DNA of 64,000 nucleotides from Misgurnus anguillicaudatus (Eukaryota; Chordata; Actinopteri; Cypriniformes; Cobitidae), in contig NC_073356.2 in the NCBI RefSeq assembly GCF_027580225.2, positions 14,165,501 to 14,229,500 on the forward strand, given 5' to 3'. Made by a program: the position numbers and the translations under genes. How positions within the stretch are numbered: position 1 is the first letter of the stretch; each line of letters begins with the position of its first letter. Below, piece by piece: positions 46,944 through 57,640 of this stretch. The notes beneath the pieces are model-generated. The model saw only the letters and a program-made list of their open reading frames with translations. It ran no database searches and was not told the origin of the DNA.

Positions 46944-47769
46944 TCCCAAGTTATCCAGAGACTTACTGTATCCAACTAACTAATACAAACTTTATGAAAA
47001 ATGTCGATCTTCTTTTAGAAGTCTCAATGAAAAGCATTAGCTCTGTTTGCATCTTGAGATTAAACTGAATAAGTTTGGAATAAAATGAGTAGTTTACCTA
47101 ATTTCTCTCTGTATGTATTTGCTAACTTTGCACTTGGACCATATGGGTGACTGGCTGCCATGGCACAACATAGCACTTTTACATTCGCTGCAACGCTGAA
47201 TCGGTCTGTCAGGAAAACATTGCTGGCATCCGCTCAGTCTCCATGGTGACAGCGAGGCAGCTTCACGCGACTCCTCTGATCCTCAGTTTTTAATAAAACA
47301 CAGCTGACAGCACTTCTTTCAGAATGACCTGTCAGTCTTTTCCCTGCAGGACGTATGTATGTACTGAGGGTCACGCTAATGAAGGAAGTGCTTCTATATT
47401 TAGATATATCTGAATGTGACACTGGGGGAAAACAACTACACATTTCCATCTGTAATCTCTTATTGTGCCATTCTAATTGCAGGGCTTTCTCAGCCATGGA
47501 AATGGTTGATCAGATTAAAGTAACCATAACAGGCATTGAGGGAGACGTCAGCCTCAATATTCAAATGTATTTTTCAATGCTTAATTGTTCACTTGTTACA
47601 TTTAGTAAGCCCAGTCTCAAAGATGTGGTATTGTTCTTGGTTGAGGAGTTAAGATTTGCAACCATGCCCATAGGACAAAAATTATATTTTCAAATATGTT
47701 TGAAAAATTTATTTTCCACCAATACGTTTTGTGGCCTTTTTTTAATGTTTTAAAATATATTTTAAAAAA
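46944..47769. other. Intronic DNA, no gene seen
   Basis: A 132-codon plus-strand frame (47355-47753) has no recognised domain and low-complexity ends. An X-box-like GTCTCCATGGTGAC lies at 47237-47250. Confidence 0.4.
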
Positions 47770-49044
47770 GTAGGGGAGTGTGGGGTAAGTTGTCACATGG
47801 GTAAGTTCTCACACTGTTCAAAAATCAAATAGCCACTTTGTGTAACGACTTCTATAGTCAACTTTGTGTTCACATGTGGTCAAAATCACTCTAATCTGAC
47901 GTTAGCACAATTTTCTTTCTTTTTTTTAAAGTAAAGGAAAAATGCACTTTAACTTTAAGCGCAGTGTGATATGATAATATTTCCAGTTCTGGTTTGAATT
48001 TAAAAATTAAAATGAATAATCACAATTAAGTAGTTGGGTGATTCTCGCGAAATTAGACTTATGAGGTGTCATGAAACATTTTAATAAAAAAAGTAAATGT
48101 ACTATTTTGCACATGATTTCAAATGACATCATACAAACCAATTTTGTTGGTTTTTCCACATTTAAAGGGAAAATTTTCATTACCGCAACATGTCCATGAC
48201 TGGATTTGGGTTCTTTGACATGGAAATATTCAAATTTGGTTAAAAAATAAAAGCTTCAGTGTATGTTATACTATAAACATTTACAATAAAGAAACATGTG
48301 GTATTTGGTGATCATCTATAAATGTAGAGAATAATAAGGAATATAAATGTGTCCAAGACCAATTTTCTCATCCTTCGCAACAATTTTCAATCATTGTTTA
48401 AAAAAAAAAGTTGTAAGGGACATAATTGACTGTGACACTCAAGATGGCTACCAGGTAAGCAGTTCTTATTTTTTCTCTCCAGATAAAAGTTGAAATTTTG
48501 TTTGTCATAGTACCTAGACAGCTTTTAAGTTCTCATTACCGAAACATGAGTTTGTAAATGCATATATTTAATGTAATATCATGTTGCGGTAATGATCATT
48601 TTCGATAATGATAATTTAAAAAAATGTAAATAATTCTATAGGAAATATTTTTTAAGTCCTCTAAATATAATGTTCAGTAAGTTCAGACCTTAATCTTATA
48701 TGTGCAAAAAATTGTCTTAAAGGGCTTTTTAAAAATTATGATGCTGGGCACCTTATTAATCTAGATTTTGTGAGAATCACCCAGTTGTGTTCTTCTTTTT
48801 AGATAATCTAGTGTGACAACTTATCGCCGATGGGGCAAGTTGTCACAAGTGACCATTCTCTCTATTCATTAGTCTACAACTCCATAATGAGATAAGATAT
48901 GAAAATGTAATGAATACAACATATGTGCCAAAGACTTCCTTTTTTCATTTGGTATAAGATTTATACCATTGTGATGTATTATATGGTGCTCAGTAAATGT
49001 TAGACAGTGTGAAAAGTGTGACAACTTACCCCGCTCTCCCCTAC
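47770..49044. mobile_element. DNA transposon, GTAGGGGAG..CTCCCCTAC ends, with nested insert
   Basis: GTAGGGGAGTGTGGGGTAAG at the left and CTTACCCCGCTCTCCCCTAC at the right are inverted repeats, with TTGTCAC / GTGACAACTT continuing the match inward. The 1275-bp region contains another element at 48035-48783. No transposase is present. Confidence 0.75.
48035..48783. mobile_element. Nested MITE with TGGGTGATTCTCRCGAAA ends
   Basis: TGGGTGATTCTCGCGAAA and the opposing TTTTGTGAGAATCACCCA bound 749 bp. Sub-terminal CGCAACATG and CATGTTGCGGTAATG copies are also inverted. It interrupts the surrounding 47770-49044 element. Confidence 0.75.
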
Positions 49045-49045
49045 A

Positions 49046-49591
49046 TTAAAGGGGCCATGGCATGAAAATCTGACATGTTTAAGTGCTATAATTGGGTCCC
49101 CAGTGCTTCTATCAACCTAGGAAATGTGAAAAAGATCATCCCAGTAACTTTGTTTTTGTAAACCATTCTCTACAAGCAAATGAAAAAATAGGTTGTTGAA
49201 ATTTGGCTCTCCTTATGATGTCATAAGGAGTTCTTATTATAATAATACCACCCCTTAATCTGCACTATCCAACCACAGCACTGCCATTTAGTGCAGAGAG
49301 AAAGAAAGAAAGAAAGAAAGAAAGAGAGAAAATAATTCACAGCACAATTGAGTTTCAATTTCAACAAACCACCATCATTGTGATCAGTGTTTGAATTTCA
49401 TCAGCTCATTTGCATTTTTAAGGACACACCCAAAACCGCACATTTTTGCACACACCTACAAAGTGGCAATTTTAACATGCTATAAACAATTATTTATATG
49501 GTATTTTGAACTAAAACTTTACATATGTGCTCTGGGGACACCAAAGATTTATTTGACATCTTAAAAAAGTCTTGTGACATGGCCCCTTTAA
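49046..49591 (+). mobile_element. TTAA-flanked MITE, copy 3 of 3, with AAAG microsatellite
   Basis: TTAAAGGGGCCATGGCATGA to TGACATGGCCCCTTTAA. This copy has the best-kept ends and carries an (AAAG)n tract at about 49300-49324 plus extra sequence, explaining its greater length. It abuts the previous element. Confidence 0.85.
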
Positions 49592-51359
49592 AGCATTTAT
49601 ATTTAAGTCGCATTGGAAGAAAAACTTGTTTTTTGTTACAAACCTGTAAAATGAAAAGAAATATATTTTTAACTGCAAAAATATTATATTTTATACATAC
49701 TTTATTAACTTTTATATTTTGGCCAGGAAAAATATATTTTTTGCTGTATGGGTTGTAAAAGAGGACACAAGAGAATAAACTGTTCTGAGGTCAGCGGGTG
49801 CGAATGCAGTCGTACGAATTAATATGAAATACCCACCCCGTAAAATAAGTGTGAATTGCCTTGAGGTAGCATTAACTGTTTCAATAGTGTAAGGTGCTCA
49901 AATTCTGCTTACAGTCTTCGATCAAGATGTGTCATTAAAATCAATTTGGAGTGCAGTTACACGCTCCAGATGACACACTGGTCAATATATTGATCATCTG
50001 GCTCAAAGCAGGTGTCGTTTTTCCTGTTGCGTTTTACATTCCTCTCCTGATAGACATCTCTTTCACAATGTGCCCAGCGGGCCGCAACCTTCCGGTGCTG
50101 AAAAGCTTCTATTCCCACCAACAGAGATGACATTAGGAAAATGCTGTTTAACAACTCTTGGACAACTCATTCATTGGCTTTGTTATCATTCTCGATCTGC
50201 TTCAGGGAATTAAATGTTTAGAGGTCTCATAAACATATACGGCTGAGTAAAATCAATTTGACTTCTAATAAAATGTGGTGCTGTGATGTCAGTAATCCAA
50301 ACCGCATCGGTTATCAATCTCTCGTAACTATCGCATAGCAAAAAATTTGAACACGTGCATCAAATTTGAAGCTAAACAATTTAAAACGCAAAGAGAAGCT
50401 ACGGTAGCCACCACAGGACGACTTAGGGATGAAATGCGCTGTCTATTTAGGGCTACAGAAACATGACGGCGACTTTCATGTAAGGGGACCCGCGGTGTAT
50501 GTAGATAAAAACGTCTTATTCTAAGGTTATAAAAACAATACAGTTCATTATGTTAGGTCTTTATACAACACTGATAATATATTGATGTATATTAAATTAC
50601 ATTTCTGTTAAGAGATCTTTCTAAAAGTCCCACATTGCACCTTTAATTTCAGTGCACTTTTATTTATCCAGCTGAGAAATAGGTACATGGTAGGTCACAT
50701 TTGGAGCTTGCATTTATGCACTGCTATTCTTAGCCAGTTTAAGGAGGTGCTAGTGATCACAGTAAACTGGAAAGAGCGTCTTCAAACCTGTAAGCTCTGA
50801 CTCATCCTTTCACCCTGCTCTCCTGGTGAGCCCTGTACTCCCAAAAACAGCTCAAGGAAAAGCATCTTTACTCTTGCTAATTTATGAATGTGCATAGCCT
50901 TGCTTTTTTGTGTATGCAAAAACTACAGACACGGATAAGCATCAACTGATAAGACTACAGCCATAGAAAAGAGTAAAAACAAGACATTCATGACTGACTA
51001 AATATAGGTATTAGATTTTGTTTTGGCTTGTGGTTTTATATTCCACATGATGAGATCTTCCTTTACTTGAGTTTTAGAAGAGGGCTCTTTTGTTTATACT
51101 TGTGTAAACACCACATCCAGTCATTAGATGCGTGTTTGATTTCCACAAGAACCAGGCTGGTAGCTACAACTAGCTATTTCTAGTGATCATACTTCAGTTA
51201 CATTTACATGAAAATGATGTACTATAAACCTAAAGGTTTCTCCTTTCAGTTTTTTGCATCTAGATAGCGATGTTGTTAAAATTATCCCCATTCACATGAA
51301 TCCACAACAAGCGCTGCATTATGCATGCCAGGCCAGTAGATGGAGATATTACATAATGT
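49592..51359. other. Intronic DNA with one repeat fragment
   Basis: About 50375-50650 (AAAACGCAAAGAGAAGCTAC to CCCACATTGCACCTTTAA) is a fish repeat that looks reversed and truncated. I see no gene in the rest. Confidence 0.45.
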
Positions 51360-52090
51360 CAGAACCATAGACTGTAAACAAAGATGGACGTAGTGTCCGT
51401 GACGTCACCCATAGGTTTCTGAAGATCGTTTATGAAGCCAATAATAGGCCATAGACAGTAAAAGAAATGGACACAGCGACCCCATTGGATTCAACGGAGT
51501 CAAGTGAAGTCAATTAGAAGCACTCACTTCCTGGGTGTCGAGCGCACTGCGCAGACTCAAACTGAGCTTAATGACGTAGATGTCACGTAAGCAACCTGTC
51601 TGACAATTGTAAGTCTTCTAATAGCCATGCCACAAGAAATCTGAATCACCTACTGAATCTTGCAGAGACGGCGAGGGTGAGCAGGAGCACATTTTGGTTA
51701 GTATTCTGATTAATAATCTCCCTTGACTTTATGCCTTCACGTCCACCCGATTGCCTCATAGTCAGTAAAAGATTGGCTGTGAGCTTCTCTCACAGTCCAT
51801 ACGGTAATTTCTCTACTGTGCGACAGAAAGTCGCAGGTTATGACGCAATCGTTAGCCTATTTTTACAAAAACTGCTTCTACTGGGCCATAACGTAAGATA
51901 CATGGTAATGGAGCCTTTTATACATTTTCGTGTTTCATTAGAAATAATTAATGGACAAATGGAGTCTTTAAACGCCTCAGATGTAAAGTTATTCGCTGTC
52001 AAAGTGCCGCCAAAATGAATGGGAGTCAATGGGATGCTAACAGCAGATGGGTGTTCGCTAAGCAATGGCGGCGTCCAGGGAAGCTTCAAT
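51360..52090. repeat. Interspersed repeat of unknown class
   Basis: ATAGACTGTAAACAAAGATG, GGCCATAGACAGTAAAAG, AAGCAATGGCGGCGTCCAGG and CAATAAAATATAAAAACCC blocks look like a known fish repeat, but I cannot define its ends. The open frame at 51731-52018 lies in it and has no domain. Confidence 0.45.
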
Positions 52091-52235
52091 AAAATATAAA
52101 AACCCTGCCCCCCTGTAATAAGCGGTGCCTGCCGTCGCCATTGTAAGATTAAAATTGAAGGAACTTATTCCTTGGTCACAACTTGGCACAACCCCCTGTG
52201 CTGATCAAAGACTATTGTTACAGCTGTTTATCCAA

Positions 52236-52369
52236 TACAGTGGGGGTTAAAGGTGGTCTTCTGATTGGTCAGTTTGAATGTATTATGTTGGGTTTGATCA
52301 AGTACAGTGGGGGTTATAGGTGATCTTCTGATTGGTCAATTTGAATGTATCAAGTTAGGCTTAGTCACA
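52236..52369 (+). promoter_or_regulatory. Two 67-bp LTR enhancer-like repeats
   Basis: TACAGTGGGGGTTA..CTTCTGATTGGTCA..TTTGAATGTAT occurs at 52236 and again at 52303. Each carries ATTGGTCA, an inverted CCAAT box. Tandem direct repeats of this size in a U3 region often act as enhancers; function here is inference. Confidence 0.6.
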
Positions 52370-52473
52370 TGGTCAAGGGATAGAGGATAAAGGTCAATGT
52401 TTTTATGAGCTCTGGGCCTTTGCATTTTAGCTTTTGCCTTGCATTGGTCTTTTCCCCTTTCCTTTCTTTCTTC

Positions 52474-54422
52474 TAGAGATGCGCGGTTGGCGGTTACAGC
52501 CGCGGACTCCGCGGATAAACCGCGGATCGGGCGGATGATGTGACGAAAAATAATATTTTAATTAAATTCGGGCGGGTGGCGGATCGACAGCTTGTTATTA
52601 GCTTTGTCCTTCAAAGCATGCGACCTTAAAGGTGAGCACTATGTCTATCAAGGTGGCAGGCTCAGAAGTTCGCGAAGAGAACTGAAATGAGACGGTCTAG
52701 CCTTCTGAGGACCCATAATTTGGGTCACCTGTTGCACGCACCCCCAGTAGCGCCCATCGCGCCTGTCAGCAATAAACAGCGGAGACATTTCTGACTTATT
52801 AAAATAAATATGTAATCAGAAAAATATGAATTTATTTTAGAAAATATGACACATTAATGTAGATTAAACTATTCAACAGTATATCAAATAATCAACCTTA
52901 GAAATATACGCAACATAAACCGAATAATATTAACACAAAACATAACTTATAATACTAAAACAGTGACAAGAAAAAGTTTTCTAAATACATTTTTATATAA
53001 TAAAGGTTTTAATTGTTTGGGATAGCCTCGGCTGTTAAGGATCCATTCGTTCTATCATTAACAGCGCGGAGAAATGAGGACGCATTTTGACACAGCTCTT
53101 ATCAACTCCAACGAAGGAGGTACGTGGCAAACTAAAAAAAAATGAGATTTAAAAACAAAGGAAATAAAAGGTCAGAAAAGGGTTGCCTGGAATAAGTTTT
53201 ACAAAGTGGTAAATCAGGATGACACCAGTGCAGACTATGTAATTTGTGCGTTTAATTTAGGCTATTTATTTATTTATTTTTGTCTCATGTCATGTGCGCC
53301 GATCGGAGACTGGTCTTTATGATTTAAAAAGAAAGCATTCAAGTGAACAGTAGGCCTACTAAACGAACTTGAAGCAAAAATAAATTTCACCAAATGCAAA
53401 CTTCAATCAAACATAGTAAGAGGTGAAGTATAGCTTTAGCTTACAGAAATGCTTATTGCATAAATTTTTTAATGTGTGCGAGGTCCGTGCACGCCCTCCG
53501 CTAGCAACAAGCGGCTAAACAAGCATTAAATATTAATGACGTTGAGTTTATTGTTTTTATTAATTTATATTCACAAAACTTATCAACAAAACATCGATTA
53601 AAATTAAGAGACAAATTATCTGAAACGAAATTCATTTTTAAAGTAGAAAACAAAACTTAAATTAAACTCGAAAATAATGTCTGACCCATTACAATTCTCC
53701 CGTCATATTGGCCTTTACAACGCCCTATATGGCGTTTAAAATTACAGTCTATCTTTCGTAATAAGCTAACTAAATTTAAACAAAACATAAACACATTACA
53801 ACAATATTCAAACCCAACAATACTCAAACATAAATATAAAATAGACATTATCTATGATGATCCATGTTAAAACAATCCGATATAGCGTGTATAATAGCTG
53901 GTTGGTAGATGTTTACTATTTTTGTCAAAACCTCCGTTGCAAACCTCCATTTACCTGAATAAAATTATTTTTACTTTGAAAATGATGCGCTGTCACGTTA
54001 ACATCAGCTGTTCGTTTACATAAGACTCCATCTACATTTACACTCAGCGCAACGTCTGAGTTCTCAAACTAAAACAGGGTCTCCAGCGTTGACGAACGAA
54101 TCCATTTATGAGGGTCGAAAACGGTGATGTAGTGTAGATGAAAGGCGTAAACGTAGCAAAAGTAACGCGTTTTAAAGGATAAACGCATTAATGTAAACAT
54201 AGCCTGAGTTCACACACTGCTTATATTCTAGGGCTTTCTAGTCTCGCGGCTGTCATCAGCAGCGGCTGTCATCAGCAGCGCCTTGCATCGCCCAGTCAGC
54301 GGATGGCGGGCGGGTGCGGTTTTGAAAACTGGTCAGAAACGTTGGTGCGGATGGATGGCGGACGGATGATGAGTTTTGTGATGCGGTTGCGGATGAAATA
54401 ATAGCCCATCCGCGCATCTCTA
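52474..54422. mobile_element. Non-autonomous hAT transposon inside the LTR
   Basis: Ends TAGAGATGCGCGG and CCGCGCATCTCTA are perfect 13-bp inverted repeats. The 8-bp target duplication CTTTCTTC is exact (52466-52473 and 54423-54430), the hAT signature. Sub-terminal GCGGAT-rich arrays lie at both ends. I see no transposase or BED finger in 1949 bp of mostly AT-rich interior. Confidence 0.92.
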
Positions 54423-54816
54423 CTTTCTTCACCTAAGTTCTGGGGTTCGGGCCATTAGGCCTAGATTTCAGTCCTCAAGTGTGAATCTCTTTCTTCTAAA
54501 CTTTCTTTCTTTCTCTGTTCTCTATCTTATCAGGTAATATCTCACATACATTGGAAACAGTCAATTGTTTGTATTATTTACCATTTCATGCATTTATAGT
54601 GTAACCATTTCAACTGTAACTTTAAGTCAGTACTGTAATTAAACCTTTTCATTTACAAATCTGTTGTTTAGTTTTGATTTAAGGTTAATACTTAAACGCT
54701 CCATATTTCTATACAATATATTAGTACTCTAGCAACGCTCTCAGACCTATTGTGTCCGAAACCGGGGAACGATTGCAGTTTTGTTCTCCTTCCGAAACCT
54801 GAGATCCCTTACAGTT

Positions 54817-54836
54817 TGGTGGCCCGTACGGGGATC
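54817..54836 (+). promoter_or_regulatory. Retroviral primer binding site, tRNA-Ile(AAU)
   Basis: TGGTGGCCCGTACGGGGATC is the exact complement of the 3' end of vertebrate tRNA-Ile(AAU) as I know it (GATCCCCGTACGGGCC plus CCA, written as DNA). It lies 3 bp after the LTR end, the expected place for minus-strand priming. Confidence 0.85.
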
Positions 54837-55079
54837 CCTTGCGGTGAGTTTTCTGAGTTTTACTCTGATTGATCAACTGAATAAGGACTTTATCACGGTT
54901 AATCCTGTGAATGGATTAAAGGCCTTCTGACCACACGGCGGGTAAGTCTGTTTTCATTGTTTCATGGCATGGTTAGTGAAATCTCCATTTGCATGAATTG
55001 TATGAAACAGAAATAAGAAGGACCTTAAATATCCTATTTGTTGTACAGTTAGAGATTATTTCAGATTATCTCCTCGGGG

Positions 55080-55949
55080 ATGGAAGGGAATAACTCCAGT
55101 AATGATATATTGTTTGATTTATGGAGCGAGAAAGTTGAACCTACACTTTCTAAATTATATAGAAAGGGTCTGGATTACTACGCTAATGATATTCTCACAT
55201 GGTGGCGCATAGTTGGTAGTGAACAAAGAAAATCCAAACATGCTGAAATCATTGAGGCTTTGAATTACATGAAGTGCTTGGAGCTACGTAAAATGGATGG
55301 ACAGGTTAAGTCTATCCTGAATTCTAAGTGTGATGAATTGAATACCAAAAATGCTGAATTACAAAAGTCAGAGGCAAAGATTCAAAATCTTCAAGCTCAG
55401 ATAGATCAACTATCATCTGAGCAGTTAGCCCTGGATAAACAGTGTGAGAAGTATAAAGACATCATTGCAGATTTAAGGGCTAAACTAATTGTGCGAGACA
55501 CTAAGTCTCCCCAAACGCTTAACAGCTATGGGACTAAAAAAGATGCTACTTGTACTAAAGAGAATGTATTTTCCAGAACCCAGAAAAGTGTTCCTATCTC
55601 AGCAATTGGGGTGCTGCAACAACATGCTGGAAGAGAACCGCATGGTGTGAATGAAGCATTAGAGAGTCACAGACCTCCTGAAACTCCAGTAGAACCAAGC
55701 TGCAGACCCGGTGGCAAAATGAACAGGCTTTGTAGTTCCTGTCATAAAATAGGCCATACAGAGGAGAAATGCTGGTCACTGGGCAGGGGCAGACCTCCAC
55801 CTTATTATTTGAAATGTAGGAAATCACTTTCTAAGGGCAGATGTAAGCAATCTGGTTTTGCAGGTAAAACTCTTGCTGAGTTAACTGCATTGTTCATGCA
55901 AGGACTCCAGTTGTTAACCTCACTTGCTAGTGGCTTAGCAGCCAGTTAG
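55080..55949 (+). CDS. Retroviral gag-like protein with zinc knuckle, intact frame
   Basis: The frame has 289 codons, with ATG at 55080 following CTCCTCGGGG. Residues about 8-70 form a helical, aromatic-rich segment (LFDLWSEKVEPTLSKLYRKG). Residues about 75-140 form a Lys/Glu/Gln/Leu coiled coil. A Ser/Pro-rich linker is followed by a CX2CX4HX4C knuckle, CSSCHKIGHTEEKC, at C218, C221, H226 and C231, then a basic patch and an Ala/Leu tail. In retroviruses gag packages RNA through such a knuckle. There is no frame into a protease; the stop at 55947 is followed by non-coding sequence. An undamaged frame behind a broken LTR is notable. I cannot name the viral genus. Confidence 0.75.
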   Translation: MEGNNSSNDILFDLWSEKVEPTLSKLYRKGLDYYANDILTWWRIVGSEQRKSKHAEIIEALNYMKCLELRKMDGQVKSILNSKCDELNTKNAELQKSEAKIQNLQAQIDQLSSEQLALDKQCEKYKDIIADLRAKLIVRDTKSPQTLNSYGTKKDATCTKENVFSRTQKSVPISAIGVLQQHAGREPHGVNEALESHRPPETPVEPSCRPGGKMNRLCSSCHKIGHTEEKCWSLGRGRPPPYYLKCRKSLSKGRCKQSGFAGKTLAELTALFMQGLQLLTSLASGLAAS

Positions 55950-56285
55950 CATGTGTTTAACATTCTCATTGCAATGATCCTGTTTGCATTTTCTGATTTG
56001 TAATTGTTCGTAATGCATTGTTGTTTCTATAGAACACAAATTATAGTTGTTTGTTGTACTATATGTACACATAGGCTAATGAAGTAATTTCTTATAACAC
56101 TTGACTGTTTCCACTGTAAGTGTTTGACAAAACATTTAAGTGAGAGGTTGTTGAAGCTACATGTGTTCTAGACCAGTTGTCTTGTGTTAATGGAATAACT
56201 TTTGCTCTTGAAATTGTCTACCAGTTTCAAGTTGTATGTGTTTCTATGTTGAAAGATTTGTCTCCTAAGTGGTAAACTCTGCTAT
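55950..56285 (+). other. Retroviral tail or flank, no coding
   Basis: AT-rich sequence after gag with frequent stops in all frames. It may be leftover internal retroviral DNA; there is no LTR copy. Confidence 0.35.
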
Positions 56286-56289
56286 TCCT

Positions 56290-56535
56290 TCCCAGACAGC
56301 ACGTTCAGTCTTACCGACGTCGGCAATTGGAGGGCACCAGCGGCAAAGTGTCGGTTGGGGTTTTTCCCCTGCACACAGAATAAAAGTAGGTGGGTAAACG
56401 ATCGGCGCGATGAGTCTGCAGCCGGAGATCGGCAGAGGAACCGCGAGCAACCTTTATGCCGACCGCGCCTCTTTTTTTCTTCACTAGATCTACGCAGTTG
56501 TTGGTCCACATCAAGCCGGCAGTGTAAGCGCGAAG
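56290..56535 (+). promoter_or_regulatory. Putative promoter and non-coding exon 1 of the DUF4806-like locus
   Basis: CpG-bearing sequence with a TATA-like AATAAAAG near 56380 and a donor CGCGAAG|GTATGT (junction after 56535). The next supported acceptor on the strand is at 57200. The link between them is inference. A 129-codon minus-strand frame here has no domain. Confidence 0.35.
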
Positions 56536-56649
56536 GTATGTTGATTAAATATGATTGTGGAAATGTTTTCGATAAACGGATGGCAGAAATTGGCGTCGGA
56601 GGCAACGTTACATGTTTTAAACTTGGTTTGTTGTTATAACTGTTGACTT

Positions 56650-56748
56650 GGGGTGCGTTTCCCAAAACCATAGTTGCTAACCTGTTGTGTCAGCAACTAG
56701 GTGGTTGGCAATGGAAAATAAGCAACATGGTTTTGGGAAACGCACCCC
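56650..56748. mobile_element. 99-bp fold-back MITE (GGGGTGCGTTTCCC ends)
   Basis: GGGGTGCGTTTCCCAAAACC and GGTTTTGGGAAACGCACCCC are perfect 20-bp inverted ends, with GTTGCTAAC / GTTGGCAA-type inner motifs. Confidence 0.85.
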
Positions 56749-57199
56749 TGGTTAGTTATTATTAATATGTTCGCGTATTAAATATTTTTCAGTGAGTTGT
56801 TTTAGACAGTATTTTTGATCGTTCGGTAAACAGTTAGGTAAACGGTAATAAATTGACGGACTGTCTTTTGTCTACACAAAAATGACATCTGTCATTTTAT
56901 AATATGGACCCCTTACACTCTAAATGCATTTTTAATGATTTTGTCTAAGTGACATGCTTAAAATTAAAGGCAGCTCTTGTTGTGCGTTTTTATGGTAACG
57001 TTAAAAGTAGACCTGTCAATCAAAGAACTAGTTTAGTACAAGTGCACAGCCACTGTAGACAGTCAGACAAAGTGGTTATTAAGTAATAAAGTGATAGGAA
57101 GTAAGTGTTTTTGGACACACACCTATTCATAAAATAGAGCCTTTATTTAACCTTTGTAATTTAGGCAAAATAAAATGTCTTTTCTGTTTTTTTCACTCA
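56749..57199. other. Intron-like DNA, no gene seen
   Basis: No supported feature; ends in a pyrimidine-rich acceptor (TTTTTTTCACTCAG). Confidence 0.4.
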
Positions 57200-57235
57200 G
57201 GTAAATACGATGAAGGCATGGCTTGGTGGCCTCCA

Positions 57236-57640
57236 GAACCTTTTACAGCCCACGTGATCAAATAGCTTGCGTGCGCATTTCGGCCACGGAAGTGTTGTTG
57301 TTCCCCAGTGGTTCTCTAACCTGTTAGCAACTCAGAAAGTTTATTAAAACGGTTTCCCAGCATCAAAATGTCTGGTGGTTGCGTTTGGTTGCACTAATAT
57401 AATATACTAATATACGTATATATGTATCTGGCCACTTTATATTTGGCCATCTGCTAATGTCTTCTGTCCACTCCACTATAGTACACGGATCTGGTAGATG
57501 TGTTGAAAAAGTTGATAAGTCAACTTTTTAAAATAACTTTGTCTGTGTTACTTCACTGCTGATTCTTACCATACTTCCGTTGCCAAACTGCGTGCACCTA
57601 CGTTGCCACATCATCATTGTGTACAAAGAGTAAAAGGGTC
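57236..57640. mobile_element. TA-flanked DNA transposon A, copy 1, inside an exon
   Basis: GAACCTTTTACAGCCCACGT to ACAAAGAGTAAAAGGGTC, 405 bp. It matches copy 2 at 60721 throughout. The left end has one mismatch to the 11-bp inverted repeat GACCCTTTTAC / GTAAAAGGGTC. It lies directly after the WWPPE codons, so it breaks that exon. Confidence 0.75.

Larger units (their letters stand above)
52142..54813 (+). repeat. Retroviral 5' LTR, split by a hAT element
   Basis: The LTR starts TGTAAG and ends CTTACA, an inverted pair typical of LTR ends. The end is 3 bp before the primer binding site. Removing the 1949-bp hAT insertion and one copy of its duplication leaves about 715 bp, a normal retroviral LTR length. 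It contains two 67-bp tandem repeats (52236-52369) and an AATTAAA polyadenylation-like signal near 54640. Confidence 0.8.
52142..56285 (+). mobile_element. Endogenous retrovirus, 5' part only
   Basis: The element consists of a 5' LTR (with a hAT insertion), a tRNA primer site, a leader with a splice-donor-like GGTAAGT and a gag-like frame. No protease, polymerase, envelope or 3' LTR is recognisable before unrelated sequence begins near 56285, so it is a truncated or internally deleted copy. The right boundary is approximate. It sits on the same strand as rims3. Confidence 0.8.

Noticed and set aside
47355..47753. 132-codon plus-strand frame
   Set aside because: No recognised domain, no splice or conservation support, and an AT-rich low-complexity end.
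51731..52018. 95-codon frame before the retrovirus
   Set aside because: It lies in an interspersed repeat that I recognise as multi-copy, and no domain is present.
56282..56671. 129-codon minus-strand frame
   Set aside because: It overlaps a CpG-bearing putative promoter and has no domain, and shorter frames in the other registers are equally open.
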